A DNA stretch of 64,000 bases from Methanobacteriota archaeon (GTDB lineage Archaea > Halobacteriota > Methanosarcinia > Methanosarcinales > Methanosarcinaceae), in assembly GCA_023399215.1 (NCBI GenBank), contig JAEWQJ010000002.1, positions 30,472 to 94,471 of the forward strand. Reading direction: 5' to 3'. The position numbers and the translations under genes are program-made. Positions within the stretch are counted from its first letter, which is position 1. Each line of letters starts with the position of its first letter. Positions 62,255 to 64,000 of the stretch are shown one piece after another. The notes under the pieces are model-generated. The model made no database searches. It had not been told where the DNA came from and saw only the letters and a list, made by a program, of their open reading frames with translations.

Positions 62255-64000
62255 TTATTTCTTTTTCCTCAGCACTGCAAATCCTACCAGTAGGGTTACT
62301 GCAAAGCCCAACAGGAAGGAGGGAAGTTTTGGAGGATTTCGTAAGACTTCTGCTAATGAGTTTGTCTGAATATATGGCTTGACATCTTCGAGTATGAATG
62401 ATTTTGGATTTTCGAGAAGAAACTTAATTTCCGTAAGCGGAGAGGCTTTTAATTTCGTCGAAGATTCATCACCGAAAGTATCTTCTGAGCTGGGTTCCAA
62501 ACCTAATCCAGATACGTTTTCGGGGGATATTCTCAACTTTTTCTGGGTTATACCTGTCAAGCCTTCATTATTTTCATAGGTTCCTGTAATGAGGAGATAG
62601 TCTCCTGGGGGCAGATCCAGGCTTTTCAGGGAAAGCTTACTCTGGTTTTTCTCACCTATGCTTATTGTACCATTATCTTTTCCTATAAGGGTCTGGATCT
62701 CGTTCTGAAGTTCGTCTTTTCCGTTTTCGGATTCATATTCACTCAAATTTTCGGATTCATATCCACTCAAATTGGTTTCCAAACTCTTGATAAGGTCGAC
62801 TCCGTTCACGATAGGTCTGATTCCGGTGGTCATCATCCATCTTGGGTTTGTGCCTTCAAATGCTGTATAGGCACCATCCTTCATCAGTACAGCCCAGTAA
62901 GTATAATTCTTCTCAGCAGGTGCATTCTTCAGATCCAGGTTTACTTCTAAGTTTTTGCCTTCTTGAAGGGCATACGGAGATCTGTCTTCCATTTGATATT
63001 TGAGAACTTCAAAATATTTTGCTAAAAGAATTTCCTTTCCTGATCCTGTTTTTTCCGTTTCGTTTCCTGCAGGGGTTATAAGGATCCAGTAGTGGCCTGC
63101 CTGAAGAGAGTCCAATGTCAGGGGGGCAAGGTCTCCTTCTTTGTTCAGGGTCGCAGGTATCTTTACATAAGCTTCTGTATCATTATTTAAGAAATCTTCA
63201 AGACAAATCGTGCTGTTATTCGTGCCATATAAAATCTCATTTTCCGGAGAACTCGGGCTGTATTCCTTGATGAGGTAAATGTCTATGTTCTGCTGTCCTA
63301 AAGTTTCAGGTCCATTATAACTTATATTCACACTATCTTTTGTGGTATAAAACGAACGAAGGGGATAAGAATACGACAGTATAAATTTAATATTGTTCCA
63401 GCTATTTTTCTCTGTTTTTACCTCAGGTGTTACCGATTCGTTTCCCTGACTGTCAGTCCAGTTATATACTTTTACTTCCTGACTTACCAGACTATTCGTC
63501 CAGTTTACTTCAGGGCTCACGACTTCACTTTCCACACTTTTTGTGCTGTTTGAGGTTCCATTGGAGGTTTTGGTTCTGTTTTCAGTTTCAACTTCTGTAC
63601 TTGTCAGATTTTTCAATTCATTGACTGTTTCATTTACTGTTATTATTTCATATTTCAAATTAGATATATTGCTTTCTGAACTGTCTGATTTATTTTCCTG
63701 AGCAACGGTTCCATTTGCTGTTTTTACTTTTAATTTCCAGTTAGATCCATCACTTTTCGAACTTTTTGATTCATTTTCTTCGATATTTTCTTGGCTATCT
63801 GTCTCGTTACTTTCTGATTCGTTTTCCTGAGCAACTGTTTTATTTGCTGTTATTGTTTTATACCAGTTAGATCCATTAGCTTCTGAACTTTTTGATTCAT
63901 TTTCTTCGATATTTTCTTGGCTATCTGTCTCATTACTTTCTGATTCGTTTTCCTGAGTAACTGTTTTATTTGCTGTTATTGTTTTATACCAGTTAGGTAC
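62255..64000 (-). CDS. Large anchored surface protein, family member 4, N-terminus outside window
   Basis: The frame is open from base 64000 leftward, so the gene begins beyond the window; at least 581 residues are seen. First come repeats of a 42-residue Asn/Glu/Ser-rich unit (NWYKTITANKTV start), then a variable Thr/Asn linker, the ~350-residue extracellular module (VYNWTDSQGNES to GLTGITQKKLRI), a spacer, and the anchor NSLAEVLRNPPKLPSFLLGF with KKK end. Compared with member 3, the anchor is intact. TTG 63658 is internal, not the start. Confidence 0.8.
   Translation of the reverse strand, partial: VPNWYKTITANKTVTQENESESNETDSQENIEENESKSSEANGSNWYKTITANKTVAQENESESNETDSQENIEENESKSSKSDGSNWKLKVKTANGTVAQENKSDSSESNISNLKYEIITVNETVNELKNLTSTEVETENRTKTSNGTSNSTKSVESEVVSPEVNWTNSLVSQEVKVYNWTDSQGNESVTPEVKTEKNSWNNIKFILSYSYPLRSFYTTKDSVNISYNGPETLGQQNIDIYLIKEYSPSSPENEILYGTNNSTICLEDFLNNDTEAYVKIPATLNKEGDLAPLTLDSLQAGHYWILITPAGNETEKTGSGKEILLAKYFEVLKYQMEDRSPYALQEGKNLEVNLDLKNAPAEKNYTYWAVLMKDGAYTAFEGTNPRWMMTTGIRPIVNGVDLIKSLETNLSGYESENLSEYESENGKDELQNEIQTLIGKDNGTISIGEKNQSKLSLKSLDLPPGDYLLITGTYENNEGLTGITQKKLRISPENVSGLGLEPSSEDTFGDESSTKLKASPLTEIKFLLENPKSFILEDVKPYIQTNSLAEVLRNPPKLPSFLLGFAVTLLVGFAVLRKKK
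63717..64000. repeat. 126-bp coding repeats
   Basis: Near-identical 126-base units, seen for example as TTTGCTGTTATTGTTTTATA at 63843 and 63969; a diverged unit precedes. Each codes 42 residues of the stalk of member 4 and keeps the frame. The array continues beyond the window. Confidence 0.85.

Overview
The window is archaeal and almost certainly from a Methanosarcina species. It carries sn-glycerol-1-phosphate dehydrogenase for archaeal lipids, aIF2-gamma, Rpo7, Spt4, S24e and S27ae, a Kae1-Bud32 fusion, GTP-dependent dephospho-CoA kinase, PurP, and a second archaeal release factor aRF1. It also has a GT3 glycogen synthase, cytochrome bd oxidase, and large AT-rich intergenic spaces full of short tandem repeats. 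No tRNA or rRNA gene was seen.

Layout. 0-10 kb: the end of an NAD synthase, a DUF362 iron-sulfur protein, an acetyltransferase, a radical SAM protein, a small ferredoxin, a cyclase-family hydrolase, a pilin-like secreted protein, a small protein with an apparent AUA start, XTP pyrophosphatase and Kae1-Bud32. 10-18.6 kb: a 1024-residue TPR membrane protein, then the information-processing operon, transcribed leftward (aIF2-gamma, PIN protein, Rpo7, Spt4, dephospho-CoA kinase, S24e, S27ae), and PurP. 19-25 kb: a 39-residue zinc-ribbon protein, a DUF63/SpoIIM membrane pair, egsA, UPF0179 and DUF2150. 25-31 kb: a leftward carbohydrate cluster (GT4 transferase, GalT-like protein, GT3 glycogen synthase) and an orphan ABC ATPase.

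31-48 kb is an accessory, decaying region. Sparse genes (DUF5658, GNAT, AlkD-like, methyltransferases, UbiA, nitroreductase, cupin, permease-Usp fusion) lie between degraded material. That material includes a two-repeat CRISPR-like array with no cas genes, further degenerate copies of the same ~37-nt repeat, a gene broken by a 19-bp tandem duplication, a dead paralogue of a neighbouring gene, and MITE-like inverted repeats.

48-53 kb is the most interesting part. A full-length aRF1 paralogue has GIKS in place of NIKS and no normal start codon (ACG sits where ATG is expected, with a good Shine-Dalgarno; alternatively an in-frame ATG-AGA-TAG lies upstream). It follows a duplicated fragment of the 5' end of cydA. 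Next come a Fur/PerR-type regulator with a repetitive acidic tail, a ferritin-like remnant, and intact cydAB. These look like an oxygen-defence island that has absorbed a release-factor gene.

55-64 kb holds a tandem family of large secreted, C-terminally anchored surface proteins, all leftward. They share domain modules, promoter/leader blocks and terminator-like hairpins. One member has lost its membrane anchor through frame disruption, and the last one, cut by the window edge, contains near-identical 126-bp coding repeats.
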